NCBI RefSeq assembly: GCF_007991275.1
Contig: NZ_BJYA01000001.1
Location: 372,001-436,000, forward strand
Source of the DNA: Alkalibacillus haloalkaliphilus
GTDB lineage: Bacteria; Bacillota; Bacilli; Bacillales; Alkalibacillaceae
Direction: 5' to 3'
DNA: 64,000 bases
Both the position numbers and the translations under genes were made by a program. Each line of letters starts with the position of its first letter. Position 1 is the stretch's first letter. The notes beneath the pieces are model-generated. The model had not been told where the DNA came from. It was given only the letters and a program-made list of their open reading frames with translations, and searched no databases. Shown here piece after piece: positions 55,926-64,000 of the stretch.

Positions 55926-56867
55926 TTATTTACTTCCGTTAAGACGTTCCCTTAATCGGAATCCTAAGTCAATTATACCTAAAATTCTTAATGGATAAAT
56001 CAGAAGGAACGGAAATAACACAAATAAAATAACGGTAAAGATCGGAATCGCTTTAGACCAACTCTTATAATGTGTAAAGAAAAACACAAAAGATAATCCT
56101 TGTATGACTAATAATAGCCCAGGTAGTGCATATAAGTTCGCAGCAGCTAAATACATTGTTTCAGCTGGATCTGTATAAATCCAAGTTAAAATAATCCCTA
56201 ATAAAAAGATCCATATAATTGATGTTGGTAATTTAAAGTCTTTGAAAGGTGGAAACTTTAAACGTTCACCATCAGCTCGATTAATAAATTTATAACTTAA
56301 CCACTGTGAAATAAAAGCTAAAGCTAAACCAATCAATACCATGCCTGTCGGTATCAAGTAAGTCAGCTCACTTAAGCTTTGCTGTAATGCTTCATACTCT
56401 TCTTGACTAATCGGAGTACCTACTTGCTCAGCAAAAGCAACAGTTGACTCAAGAGATTCTTCTATTAGAGTATTTAATTCATGTACCCAATTAACGTCAA
56501 ACATAAATTGAGTGATAGCATAAACTACAGCCATTCCTATAGCAAAGCTAAACGTTCCTTGAGCCCATGTTTCATAAGCATCTTTTTTACTATAAATAGC
56601 AGCACCAATTGCAAGGCCACCTAAGCCCATTACAAACACAATTGGTAACGAATATATTGATAGTATTAAAATACTAATCAAACTAATGATTAAGAACAAT
56701 ATTGCTACAGGTTTTAAACCAAACCTGCTACCAAACACAATGAGTGGAATTGGTAATAAAAAGACTGTAACAAGGCTAATAATCGGTACAAAAAATGTTG
56801 CTATCATAAGTAATATAAAAGCAGCACCAGCTATTGCACCTTGTTTAACTATATTTCGGTCTTCCAT
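55926..56867 (-). CDS. yybS: YybS family (DUF2232) membrane protein
   Basis: A 313-residue polytopic membrane protein with eight or so helices and the central YKFINRADGERLKFPPFKDFKLP loop, cut here as KFPPFKDFKLP, typical of DUF2232. ATG 56867 follows GAGGTG; the GTG at 56876 is within that site. It precedes gdpP by 38 bp, as in B. subtilis. Possibly a transport component; function not settled. Confidence 0.88.
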   Translation of the reverse strand: MEDRNIVKQGAIAGAAFILLMIATFFVPIISLVTVFLLPIPLIVFGSRFGLKPVAILFLIISLISILILSIYSLPIVFVMGLGGLAIGAAIYSKKDAYETWAQGTFSFAIGMAVVYAITQFMFDVNWVHELNTLIEESLESTVAFAEQVGTPISQEEYEALQQSLSELTYLIPTGMVLIGLALAFISQWLSYKFINRADGERLKFPPFKDFKLPTSIIWIFLLGIILTWIYTDPAETMYLAAANLYALPGLLLVIQGLSFVFFFTHYKSWSKAIPIFTVILFVLFPFLLIYPLRILGIIDLGFRLRERLNGSK

Positions 56868-57007
56868 CGCTTGCACCTCTACTTCATGTTCATTACTATT
56901 TTATCAATTTTATAAGTAATATGTAAAAATAAACTATTACCAAATCATCGTGTTTATGTGAATTTACTAAACCACTAACTTATGTATCATTATACACTTA
57001 AATATAA

Positions 57008-57046
57008 AGAAAATGGTGTTGTAAATATCAGATTTACAACACCATT
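57008..57046 (-). terminator. terminator of rpsF-ssb-rpsR
   Basis: AATGGTGTTGTAAAT, loop ATCAG, ATTTACAACACCATT, a perfect 15-bp stem with TTCTTT on the minus side. Confidence 0.85.
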
Positions 57047-57052
57047 GTTATA

Positions 57053-57280
57053 TTATTCGCCGCTCACATATGGCAATAGAGCCATTTGTCTAGCGCGCTT
57101 AATTGCAACTGTTAATTTACGTTGATACTTTGCAGACGTTCCAGTTACACGACGAGGTAAAATTTTACCACGCTCAGAAATGAAACGTTTTAGAAGATCA
57201 ATGTCTTTATAGTCGATATGCGTAATGTTATTTGCTTTGAAATAACAAACCTTACGACGCTTACGTCCACGACGTGCCAT
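57053..57280 (-). CDS. rpsR: 30S ribosomal protein S18
   Basis: A 75-residue basic protein: [19 protein letters not shown], then [19 protein letters not shown] and the C-terminal [16 protein letters not shown]. Last gene of rpsF-ssb-rpsR; S18 pairs with S6 on the ribosome platform. GGGAGG precedes the ATG. Confidence 0.97.
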   Translation of the reverse strand: MARRGRKRRKVCYFKANNITHIDYKDIDLLKRFISERGKILPRRVTGTSAKYQRKLTVAIKRARQMALLPYVSGE

Positions 57281-57306
57281 AGGTCAAAACCTCCCTTTTT
57301 AAACTT

Positions 57307-57798
57307 TTAAAATGGTAAATCATCATCCGATAAGTCGACTGGTTCACCACTATCTTCGAATGGATTCTCACTTTTCGGCTTAGTATCCTGTTGTGGTTGG
57401 AATCCACTTTGGTTTGCATTTTGATTTGTTTGTTGTGATTGGTTTGATGTGCGGCCTGGTTGTCCACCCTGATTGGAGTTTTTTGACTCAAGAAACTGTA
57501 CGCTATCAGCAACCACTTCTGTCATAAAGACACGCTTACCATCTTGACCTTCGAAGTTCCTTGTTTGAATGCGACCGTCAACGCCGATCATACTACCTTT
57601 GCCCATATAATTGGCTAAGTTTTCTGCTGGACGTCTCCAAATCACACAATTAATAAAGTCTGCTTCTCGTTCACCTTGTTGGTTAGAAAAAGGTCTGTTG
57701 ACGGCAATTGTAAAATTGGCAACTGCTACTCCGTTGGGTGTATAACGTAGTTCAGGGTCTTTCGTTAACCTACCAACTAATACTACACGATTTAACAC
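57307..57798 (-). CDS. ssb: single-stranded DNA-binding protein
   Basis: OB-fold protein of about 163 residues. GTG 57798 is taken as start, giving [20 protein letters not shown], the standard SSB opening, with AAGGAG eight bases before. The OB domain ([34 protein letters not shown]) is followed by a Gln/Asn/Gly-rich linker and the acidic tip DLSDDDLPF that binds partner proteins. Between rpsF and rpsR. Confidence 0.97.
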   Translation of the reverse strand: MLNRVVLVGRLTKDPELRYTPNGVAVANFTIAVNRPFSNQQGEREADFINCVIWRRPAENLANYMGKGSMIGVDGRIQTRNFEGQDGKRVFMTEVVADSVQFLESKNSNQGGQPGRTSNQSQQTNQNANQSGFQPQQDTKPKSENPFEDSGEPVDLSDDDLPF

Positions 57799-57810
57799 AT
57801 CAAACACTCC

Positions 57811-58098
57811 TTATTGGTCGTTACGAATAGCCATATGACGAATAATATCGTCAGTAAACTTCGCTTTGCGGTCAAATTCATCGATTGCGTTCGAATCGCC
57901 ATCGAAGTTAACAACTACATAATAACCATCACGATAGTCGTTAATTTCATAAGCTAAACGACGCATACCCATTTCATCTACATTTTCGATCTCCGCACCA
58001 TGATCAGTTAAAACCTGGTTGAAGCGCTCAACAACTTCTTTGCGAGCTTCCTCCTCAACGTCTGGGCGGATGATGTACATGATTTCATATTTATTCAT
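57811..58098 (-). CDS. rpsF: 30S ribosomal protein S6
   Basis: 95-residue protein, [20 protein letters not shown], with the family segment [19 protein letters not shown]. First gene of the rpsF-ssb-rpsR operon. GGAGG precedes the ATG. The upstream leader contains hairpins that may form the S6:S18 regulatory element. Confidence 0.97.
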   Translation of the reverse strand: MNKYEIMYIIRPDVEEEARKEVVERFNQVLTDHGAEIENVDEMGMRRLAYEINDYRDGYYVVVNFDGDSNAIDEFDRKAKFTDDIIRHMAIRNDQ

Positions 58099-58106
58099 CC
58101 GTCTTC

Positions 58107-58171
58107 ACCTCCTCTTGGACTTAGCGGCCCTTTTTAAAAAGGGCAAGGAGTAATTTATATGTTAATTACTC
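58107..58171 (-). ncRNA. candidate rpsF leader (S6:S18 element)
   Basis: On the minus strand two hairpins precede the rpsF ribosome-binding site: GAGTAATT/AATTACTC (58148-58171) and GCCCTTTTT/AAAAAGGGC (58127-58144), the second followed by CCGCTAAG. Position and the CCG next to a stem agree with the known S6:S18-binding leader. The second stem without a T-tract is not a typical terminator. Confidence 0.4.
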
Positions 58172-58229
58172 ACATCATAAGATTATAACAAAAAGATAGA
58201 ACACTTACAACAATAAACTAAGACCCTTT

Positions 58230-59330
58230 TTATACGTTAAACCTAAAGTGAATTACATCGCCGTCTTTTACAAGATATTCTTTACCTTCTAAGCGTACTT
58301 TACCTTGATCTTTCGCAGCTGATTCTGATCCTGCATTGACTAAATCATCATAAGAGACAGTCTCTGCTCTAATAAAGCCTCTTTCAAAGTCAGAGTGAAT
58401 AACACCAGCCGCTTGTGGTGCAGTCATTCCTTTCTTAAACGTCCAGGCACGCACTTCTTTTTCACCCGCTGTGAAATATGTTGCTAAACCAAGCATGTCA
58501 TATGAAGCCTTAATTAACTGATCTAATCCTGACTCCTCAATGCCCAATTCATCAAGAAATTCCTGCTTCTCCTCACCTTGAAGCTCAGCAATTTCTGATT
58601 CAACTTTTGCACAAACAACAATAACGCCTGCTCCTTCGTTTGCTGCAAACTCTTTTACTTGTTGTACTTTTTCATTATTTTCTACATCTAATAATTCATC
58701 TTCACCTACATTAGCTACATATAAGATTGGCTTACTCGTTAATAAATGTAGTGATTTTACATACTTCATTTGTTCCTTCGAGAATTCTAAGGAACGAGCA
58801 GGTTGTTCTGCTTCTAATGCATCTTTCAACTTTTCTAACACTTCAAATTCATAAGTTGCATCTTTATCTTTTTGCTTTGCCATCTTTTCAACTTTTGGAT
58901 AGCGCTTCATCACTGTCTCTAGGTCGGCTAAAATTAGCTCCAAGTTAATCGTTTCAATATCACTAATTGGATCTACACGGCCCGATACGTGTGTAATATC
59001 ATCGTCAGAAAAACAACGGACAACATGACAGATCGCATCAACTTGTCTAATATGTGATAAAAATTGGTTACCTAATCCTTCACCTTTACTAGCTCCTTCA
59101 ACAATACCTGCAATATCCGTGAACTCAAAAGACGTCGGAATCGTTTTTTGAGGTTTTACTAACTCTGTTAATTTATGCAATCGTTGATCAGGTACCTCTA
59201 CAATACCTACGTTCGGGTCAATCGTTGCGAAAGGGTAGTTAGCTGATAACGCCCCTGCTTGTGTAATTGCATTAAATAACGTCGATTTCCCCACGTTAGG
59301 CAAACCAACAATACCTGCTGTTAATGACAT
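58230..59330 (-). CDS. ychF: redox-regulated ATPase YchF
   Basis: OBG-like P-loop protein that binds ATP rather than GTP and associates with ribosomes. G1 loop GIVGLPNVGKSTLFNA, DIAGIV for G3, and the NVGE region in place of the guanine-specific NKxD; TGS-like C-terminal domain ending KDGDVIHFRFNV. ATG 59330 (MSLTAGIVG) gives exactly 366 residues, the usual length, with GGAGTG ahead. The longer reading from 59375 is not supported. Confidence 0.95.
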   Translation of the reverse strand: MSLTAGIVGLPNVGKSTLFNAITQAGALSANYPFATIDPNVGIVEVPDQRLHKLTELVKPQKTIPTSFEFTDIAGIVEGASKGEGLGNQFLSHIRQVDAICHVVRCFSDDDITHVSGRVDPISDIETINLELILADLETVMKRYPKVEKMAKQKDKDATYEFEVLEKLKDALEAEQPARSLEFSKEQMKYVKSLHLLTSKPILYVANVGEDELLDVENNEKVQQVKEFAANEGAGVIVVCAKVESEIAELQGEEKQEFLDELGIEESGLDQLIKASYDMLGLATYFTAGEKEVRAWTFKKGMTAPQAAGVIHSDFERGFIRAETVSYDDLVNAGSESAAKDQGKVRLEGKEYLVKDGDVIHFRFNV

Positions 59331-59507
59331 GTAACACTCCACTCCTTCAATTTTCCGTTCCCAATAATAAATCAAGATTAGTCATACCAATTATAGTGAT
59401 TAAATTAGAAAAAAACAAGTTCAAAGAAAATCAAAAAAACAAAGGCAAAAAAGGCCTTTGTTATCAATAATCTTCTCTTATTTTATTTATTTAAAAACTA
59501 TACAATA

Positions 59508-59523
59508 TGTTTCACGTGAAACA
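59508..59523. promoter_or_regulatory. parS site
   Basis: TGTTTCACGTGAAACA, a perfect 16-bp match to the ParB/Spo0J binding site, in the gap between ychF and the DUF951 gene, 2 bp from the latter's stop codon. Confidence 0.95.
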
Positions 59524-59525
59524 TT

Positions 59526-59720
59526 TTAATTTTCTTCATTTTTTATCACTTTTTTTACACTTTTATTAAACTTTCGCCTCGGAACTAGAACACTATGTTG
59601 GCAACCTTGGCATTTGATTCTTATATCAGCACCCATACGAATAATTTGCCACTCATTAGAACCACACGGATGTTCTTTCTTCATTTGAACGTAATCATTT
59701 AATTCATAGTTTTGCTCCAC
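59526..59720 (-). CDS. DUF951 family protein
   Basis: A 64-residue basic protein with two Cys pairs forming a zinc-ribbon-like pattern: KKEHPCGSNEWQIIRMGADI, then IKCQGCQHSVLVPRRKF. The MKKEHPCGSNxW motif is the DUF951 signature. It may bind nucleic acid; function unknown. GGAGG lies before the ATG. Located between ychF and the YkvI-like gene, near parAB as in Bacillus. Confidence 0.9.
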   Translation of the reverse strand: MEQNYELNDYVQMKKEHPCGSNEWQIIRMGADIRIKCQGCQHSVLVPRRKFNKSVKKVIKNEEN

Positions 59721-59762
59721 TTTTAAACCTCCTACTTCTATGTAGTTAGTACATATAGTTTA

Positions 59763-60785
59763 TCAAATTTTAAAAGCTTCTGCTCGTTTAATTATAGGAT
59801 ATAATAAAATCATTGCTAATACATATAAATTAATCACACCATATAAAGGATATAAATAACTCACTAAGGTTGAGAATCCAACAAAAGTAAACGGTAATGC
59901 AATCCCTATAATGATTAGACCTAATTTCCCTTTACTATACTTAACCATATCTTCAATTCTTGCAATTAAACCAAACAAGCTTGTAAGAGCAGTCGTATAA
60001 ATAGCAAATATTAATAAACCGGCCATAATTAAAAATAGCTCGATCGGATATCCATAAAGTATCGCAAATAACGGGATTTCGTAAAAATATAACTGATCGG
60101 CAACGTGTATTAAACTAATATTATATAAATATGAAACAACACCTAATATTAAACCACTTCCGATACTCGCTACGAAAATCTCTTTTTTACTCTCTATCTC
60201 TTTTCCTATAGCGCCTAATACAGCAACTAACGGCAAGACATTTAAAGATGTAAACGGAATTGAAGCAACCCAATTAGACTGTTCCCCTATTTGATAAATA
60301 AAAGGTACATGCTTTTGATAAACAAAAAATAATAATACCGAAAATAAAGTGATAATCATTACAGGTAATAAGATTCGATTGATCGATAATATACCATCCA
60401 TACCTCTGGGGATAATGACTAACAACCCTAAAATCATTAACAAAACACCGGCGTAAAAAGGTAAGTTGAACATTGATACGGCTGCTCCACTTCCGGAAAT
60501 CATAACAAATAACGTAGTAAATAAATACAATAAAATACACCAATCATATATTTTAGCTGCCTTTTCACCTAAAAACAACTTTAATAACGGCATATAATGT
60601 TTCGTTTTTAACTCATAACTAATCGTTAACACAACATGACAACTAATTATAAATAATATAGTAAAGACCAATATTGCTAGACTACTCTCATGACCAAAGA
60701 ACTCCCAAATCTCTCTACCTGATGCATATCCTGCCCCTACCATCGTAGCAATTATTAAACCAATCCAACGAAATCCTCTTATCAT
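59763..60785 (-). CDS. YkvI-like membrane protein
   Basis: A 340-residue protein with about ten helices and the amino-acid-transporter-like N-terminus IIATMVGAGYASGREIWEFF. The unwound first helix with GAGYASG is typical of the YkvI family, related to APC/LeuT-fold carriers. TGGAGGA precedes the ATG. It is not followed by a clear terminator before the DUF951 gene 42 bp on. Transport substrate unknown. Confidence 0.8.
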   Translation of the reverse strand: MIRGFRWIGLIIATMVGAGYASGREIWEFFGHESSLAILVFTILFIISCHVVLTISYELKTKHYMPLLKLFLGEKAAKIYDWCILLYLFTTLFVMISGSGAAVSMFNLPFYAGVLLMILGLLVIIPRGMDGILSINRILLPVMIITLFSVLLFFVYQKHVPFIYQIGEQSNWVASIPFTSLNVLPLVAVLGAIGKEIESKKEIFVASIGSGLILGVVSYLYNISLIHVADQLYFYEIPLFAILYGYPIELFLIMAGLLIFAIYTTALTSLFGLIARIEDMVKYSKGKLGLIIIGIALPFTFVGFSTLVSYLYPLYGVINLYVLAMILLYPIIKRAEAFKI

Positions 60786-60868
60786 TACTTATCCTCCAAT
60801 GGGTACGAAGTATAAAAAGATAGGCTTATCCATATACTATTAAAAAGTATGTTTAAGGAGATTAATCT

Positions 60869-61426
60869 ATGTCTAAATTAATTGAGGATCGGACAAGTTC
60901 TTTCCATTGTAATGAGAAACTAGTAAGTTGGAAAATGGCAAACACTCTAGAGAAAATGCTACCGACACAAGTTCATGAGATTATTTTGTTGTTCATAGGT
61001 ACAGATCGTTCAACAGGTGATAGCTTTGGTCCATTAACTGGAACTATTTTAAGTTCAAAGCCTATAAATCACTTGAACGTTTACGGAACTTTAAAAGACC
61101 CCGTCCATGCAAGAAATTTAGATTCATATATTGAATACATTAATACAGAATATGCCAACCCCTTTATTATTGCGATTGATGCGGCGTTAGGTAAAAGTGA
61201 TCAAGTTAAAACAATGAAAATCAGTGACGGAGGATTAGAACCTGGGGCAGCCTTCAACAAGCAACTACCATGTATAGGTGACATAAATGTTAAAGGCTTT
61301 GTAAACACAGGTGGCTTCTTACAACTAGCAGTCCTTCAAAGCACAAGGTTATATGACATTATGGAGATGGCTGAAACGTTAGCTCAGTCTTTTACTTTGC
61401 TAGATTTAAGGTTGAGTAAAAAATAA
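60869..61426 (+). CDS. yyaC: YyaC, spore-protease-like DUF1256 protein
   Basis: A 185-residue protein of the DUF1256 family, related to the GPR germination protease fold: LLFIGTDRSTGDSFGPLTG, DPVHARNLDSYI, IAIDAALGKSD and PGAAFNKQLP are family motifs. Probably made in sporulation. AAGGAG is 8 bases before the ATG. It is one of very few plus-strand genes near the origin, as in B. subtilis. Confidence 0.93.
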   Translation: MSKLIEDRTSSFHCNEKLVSWKMANTLEKMLPTQVHEIILLFIGTDRSTGDSFGPLTGTILSSKPINHLNVYGTLKDPVHARNLDSYIEYINTEYANPFIIAIDAALGKSDQVKTMKISDGGLEPGAAFNKQLPCIGDINVKGFVNTGGFLQLAVLQSTRLYDIMEMAETLAQSFTLLDLRLSKK

Positions 61427-61450
61427 AGGCAGGTTTATTTAACCTGCCTT
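61422..61450. terminator. bidirectional terminator, yyaC / DUF554
   Basis: AAGGCAGGTT, loop, AACCTGCCTT (61426-61435 and 61441-61450), with T residues on the minus side, between the convergent genes. Confidence 0.75.
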
Positions 61451-61465
61451 AGCACCCATCTTATA

Positions 61466-62194
61466 TTAAAACCAATTACCAACTTGGATATAAAAGTACA
61501 ATACAATTCCAACCGTGATTAAACTAGGAAGTAAATTAGCTACTCTAATCTGTGTAATCTTTAGCAAGTTAAGGCCAATCGCTACAATTAATAACCCACC
61601 TGTTGCTGTCATATCTTCAATAAATAATTCTAACAAATACTCTGGTACAAAACGGTCAATTTGAGTAGCAAACAAAGCAATACTCCCTTGGTACAAGACA
61701 ACTGGTATAGCTGAGAATATGACACCAATCCCTAAAGTGGTAGTCAACACTAGCGCCACAAAACCATCGATTAACGCTTTTGTAAACAATATTTCATGGT
61801 CTCCTCTTAAACCACTGTCTAATGCTCCTACAACAGCCATTGCTCCAATCACGAATATTAAAGAAGCTGTCACAAATCCTTCTGCAATATTAGACTCTTC
61901 TCGCTTTCCTTTAAACTTAACTTCAATAAATGCGCCAAGACGGTTTAACTTTTCATCAAGGTCAAATAGCTCACCTATAACCGCACCTGTTAATAGACTA
62001 AGCAAAATGACGATTATGCGATCTGATGCAAATCCCATCGAAAGTCCAATCAGGATCACTGTTAGCCCTATTCCGCTCATTACCGTTTCTTTAAACCGCT
62101 CTGGAATTCGATTAAAAAACAGACCAAACAATGTACCAATCAGGATTCCTATTCCATTAACAATCGGACCTAGTAGTTCGATTATAACCACCAC
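61466..62194 (-). CDS. DUF554 family membrane protein
   Basis: A 242-residue membrane protein of the DUF554 (YqgA) family: LGPIVNGIGILIGTLFGLFF start, GIGLTVILIGLSMGF, GAMAVVGALDSGLRGD and TATGGLLIVAIGLNLL. Six to seven helices. It starts at GTG 62194 with a weak ribosome-binding site. It may be a transporter; function unknown. A parS site lies just upstream. Confidence 0.85.
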   Translation of the reverse strand: MVVIIELLGPIVNGIGILIGTLFGLFFNRIPERFKETVMSGIGLTVILIGLSMGFASDRIIVILLSLLTGAVIGELFDLDEKLNRLGAFIEVKFKGKREESNIAEGFVTASLIFVIGAMAVVGALDSGLRGDHEILFTKALIDGFVALVLTTTLGIGVIFSAIPVVLYQGSIALFATQIDRFVPEYLLELFIEDMTATGGLLIVAIGLNLLKITQIRVANLLPSLITVGIVLYFYIQVGNWF

Positions 62195-62224
62195 GCTTTT
62201 CTAAGAAATAGCCAACACATAAAA

Positions 62225-62240
62225 TGTTTCACGTGAAACA
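62225..62240. promoter_or_regulatory. parS site
   Basis: TGTTTCACGTGAAACA, a perfect ParB site in the gap between the parB terminator and the DUF554 gene. Confidence 0.95.
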
Positions 62241-62246
62241 TTTATG

Positions 62247-62277
62247 AAAAAAGTCTATCCTCTCATTAAGGATAGAC
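62247..62277 (-). terminator. terminator of parAB
   Basis: GTCTATCCT (62253-62261) pairs with AGGATAGAC (62269-62277), with six T on the minus side, just after the parB stop. Confidence 0.82.
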
Positions 62278-62283
62278 ATCAAT

Positions 62284-63123
62284 TTATTCATTCGTATACA
62301 TAAGTAATTCAATGATTCGGTCTAGATCTTCTCGATCAAAATATTCAATTTCGATTTTCCCTTTTTGTTTACCTTGTTGAATACTTACACCAGTACCTAA
62401 CTTCTCTCGTAACTCATTTTCTTTCGATGTTATGAAAACATCTTTTTTCGTTTTCGGTTTTTTCTTCGGTTTGTTGCTAAGATTTGTAATAAGCTCTTCG
62501 GTTTGTCTTACATTTAAACCTTCTTTACGAACCTTTTCTGCGACTAGATATAGTTGATCCTCATCCTTAATTGAGAGTAGCGCACGTGCGTGTCCCATTG
62601 ATAATTCTTTACTATTCACCATAGCGCGAACTCTTTCTGGTAAGGAAAGCAAACGAACCATGTTTGCTATGTGTGGACGACTTTTACCTAGACGCTTAGC
62701 TAATTCATCTTGTTTAATTTTCAATTCATTAATTAATCTGTCATAAGCTTCAGCTTCTTCAATCGGGCTTAAATCCTCACGTTGCAAGTTCTCTAACAAC
62801 GCTAGCTCCATCATTTGTTCTTCTGACAATTCCCTTACAACAGCTGGAATTGTAGTGAAGCCAGCTTCTTTAGATGCACGAAAACGTCTTTCACCTACGA
62901 CAATTTCGTAACCTTTAATTGCTTTTCGAACGATGATTGGCTGTAATACACCGTGTTCCACAATTGAATCTTTAAGTTCCTCTATTGCTTCAGTATCAAA
63001 TACTTTACGTGGCTGATATGGATTTGGTCGACAGGCTTTCAGCTCAACTTCCTGCACTGATTCCTCATAATAATCCACTTCTTGAAAGATTGTGTTTAAA
63101 CCTTTACCCAACCCTTTGGCCAT
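62284..63123 (-). CDS. parB: chromosome-partitioning protein ParB (Spo0J)
   Basis: A 279-residue CTPase and DNA-binding clamp that loads at parS and spreads. N-terminal domain with the GERRFRASKEAG CTP motif, the ENLQREDLSPIEEAEAY region, helix-turn-helix QDELAKRLGKSRPHIANMVRLL, and a C-terminal dimer domain. Two perfect parS sites lie nearby. Its start overlaps parA by 20 bp. Confidence 0.97.
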   Translation of the reverse strand: MAKGLGKGLNTIFQEVDYYEESVQEVELKACRPNPYQPRKVFDTEAIEELKDSIVEHGVLQPIIVRKAIKGYEIVVGERRFRASKEAGFTTIPAVVRELSEEQMMELALLENLQREDLSPIEEAEAYDRLINELKIKQDELAKRLGKSRPHIANMVRLLSLPERVRAMVNSKELSMGHARALLSIKDEDQLYLVAEKVRKEGLNVRQTEELITNLSNKPKKKPKTKKDVFITSKENELREKLGTGVSIQQGKQKGKIEIEYFDREDLDRIIELLMYTNE

Positions 63124-63877
63124 TCGCCATCACTTCCTTCGCTAGATCGCTATATACTTCTGCGCCTTTAGACTTTGAATCATACTGTATGATAGGCTCT
63201 CCATGACTTGGTGCCTCTCCTAAGCGAACATTTCTTGGGATGACTGAGTTGAACACCTTATCTTGAAAATACTTTTTAACCTCTTCAATAACTTGAATCC
63301 CTAAATTTGTTCTAGCATCAAACATCGTTAGCAATACACCTTCGATTTGAAGACTTTGGTTTAAACGACGTTGGACTAGTCTGACTGAATTCAACAATTG
63401 GCTTAAACCTTCCAATGCATAATATTCACATTGTACCGGGATTACAACGCTATCTGCTGCAGTTAAAGCGTTTAATGTTAATAACCCTAAAGATGGAGGG
63501 CAATCGATAATTATATAGTCATAATCGTATCTAACGCTTTCTAAAGCTTTTCTTAAACGAAGTTCTCTTGAAATTGTTGGTACTAATTCAATTTCTGACC
63601 CTGCTAACTGTATTGTTGCCGGTATTGCATCTAAATTAGGTACCTTTGAAGGAACGCATACATTTTTAGCGTCCTCTTCCTCAATTAATATGTCATAAAT
63701 ACACGTTTCCATATCCCCTTTATTTATGCCAACTCCACTAGTGGCATTTCCTTGAGGATCTATATCAATAAGTAATACTTTATTATTTAAATTAGCTAAA
63801 CAAGCGCTCAGATTGACTGCTGTCGTTGTTTTTCCTACGCCACCTTTTTGGTTTGCGATGGCAATGACTTTCCCCAT
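63104..63877 (-). CDS. parA: chromosome-partitioning ATPase ParA (Soj)
   Basis: A 257-residue deviant-Walker ATPase: AIANQKGGVGKTTTAVNLSA with the signature lysine, IDIDPQGNATSG and IIIDCPPSLGLLTLNAL. ATG 63877 (MGKVIAIANQKGG) with CAGGTGA upstream gives the usual Soj length; the reading from 63910 adds 11 residues. It works with ParB in origin segregation and modulates DnaA. Confidence 0.96.
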   Translation of the reverse strand: MGKVIAIANQKGGVGKTTTAVNLSACLANLNNKVLLIDIDPQGNATSGVGINKGDMETCIYDILIEEEDAKNVCVPSKVPNLDAIPATIQLAGSEIELVPTISRELRLRKALESVRYDYDYIIIDCPPSLGLLTLNALTAADSVVIPVQCEYYALEGLSQLLNSVRLVQRRLNQSLQIEGVLLTMFDARTNLGIQVIEEVKKYFQDKVFNSVIPRNVRLGEAPSHGEPIIQYDSKSKGAEVYSDLAKEVMANGQRVG

Positions 63878-63956
63878 AATGTCACCTGCCCTATAAAATT
63901 TTATCAACATCTATTATTCTACCATGAAATCGAATTTTGTTATATGTAATATGCTA

Positions 63957-63989
63957 GAAAAAAAGACCCATCTTTTTAAAAAAGATGGG
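63957..63989 (-). terminator. terminator of a gene beyond the right edge
   Basis: CCCATCTTTT and AAAAGATGGG (63967-63976, 63980-63989), with a run of seven T on the minus side. It ends a minus-strand gene right of the window, by synteny probably noc. Confidence 0.7.
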
Positions 63990-64000
63990 AAATCATGGCT

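Overview
The window is a low-GC Gram-positive chromosome segment from an endospore-forming, salt-adapted Bacillaceae. Spore genes (sspH, sspP, two CotF-like coat genes, yyaC, a DUF3231 gene) indicate a spore former. Ectoine genes (ectA, ectB), a BCCT betaine-type transporter, a GbsA-like betaine-aldehyde dehydrogenase and strongly acidic proteins point to a halophile or haloalkaliphile. The genus is not provable from this sequence.

The right third (about 38.8-64 kb) is the conserved left flank of the replication origin, in an order close to Bacillus subtilis. Reading away from the origin, which lies beyond the right edge, it holds parA-parB, a DUF554 gene, yyaC, a YkvI-like gene, a DUF951 gene, ychF, rpsF-ssb-rpsR, yybS-gdpP-rplI, dnaB, purA, two tRNAs (Asp, Phe), a LysM/G5/M23 cell-wall hydrolase, the walRKHIJ-htrC operon, asnB and rlmH. 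Nearly all run on the minus strand, co-directional with replication. Two perfect 16-bp parS sites (59508 and 62225) lie near parAB, and a cluster of DnaA boxes (41044-41289) lies between htrC and asnB.

The left two thirds (1-38.7 kb) are accessory and metabolic: a GntR regulator, an extended SDR, an oxalate/formate-type MFS protein, the BCCT transporter, a CoA-type Nudix hydrolase, a D-Ala-D-Ala carboxypeptidase, ectAB without ectC, DUF3231 and SASP-H genes, a methionine ABC transporter (metNIQ, with a MetN lacking its usual C-terminal sensor domain), mqo, coat genes, a patatin phospholipase, a class I aldolase, a DHA3 efflux gene facing an AraC regulator, a GPP34 protein and a catabolic-looking operon (amidohydrolase, Rieske ferredoxin, ferredoxin reductase, GbsA-like dehydrogenase). 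That operon is preceded by a 4 x 10-bp tandem repeat and a possible leader peptide. Then come katG with a perfect PerR box, a DMT transporter, sspP, a stand-alone SAP/FokI-like nuclease, small membrane proteins, a beta-hydroxyacid dehydrogenase and a RhuM-family gene.

Most transcription units end in clear intrinsic terminators, many of them bidirectional between convergent genes. No insertion sequence, prophage, rRNA gene or CRISPR array was seen. The most unusual items are the solitary FokI-like nuclease, the Rieske/GbsA operon with its repeat array, the DnaA-box cluster, the asnB start that seems to need a non-standard codon, and ectAB lacking ectC.
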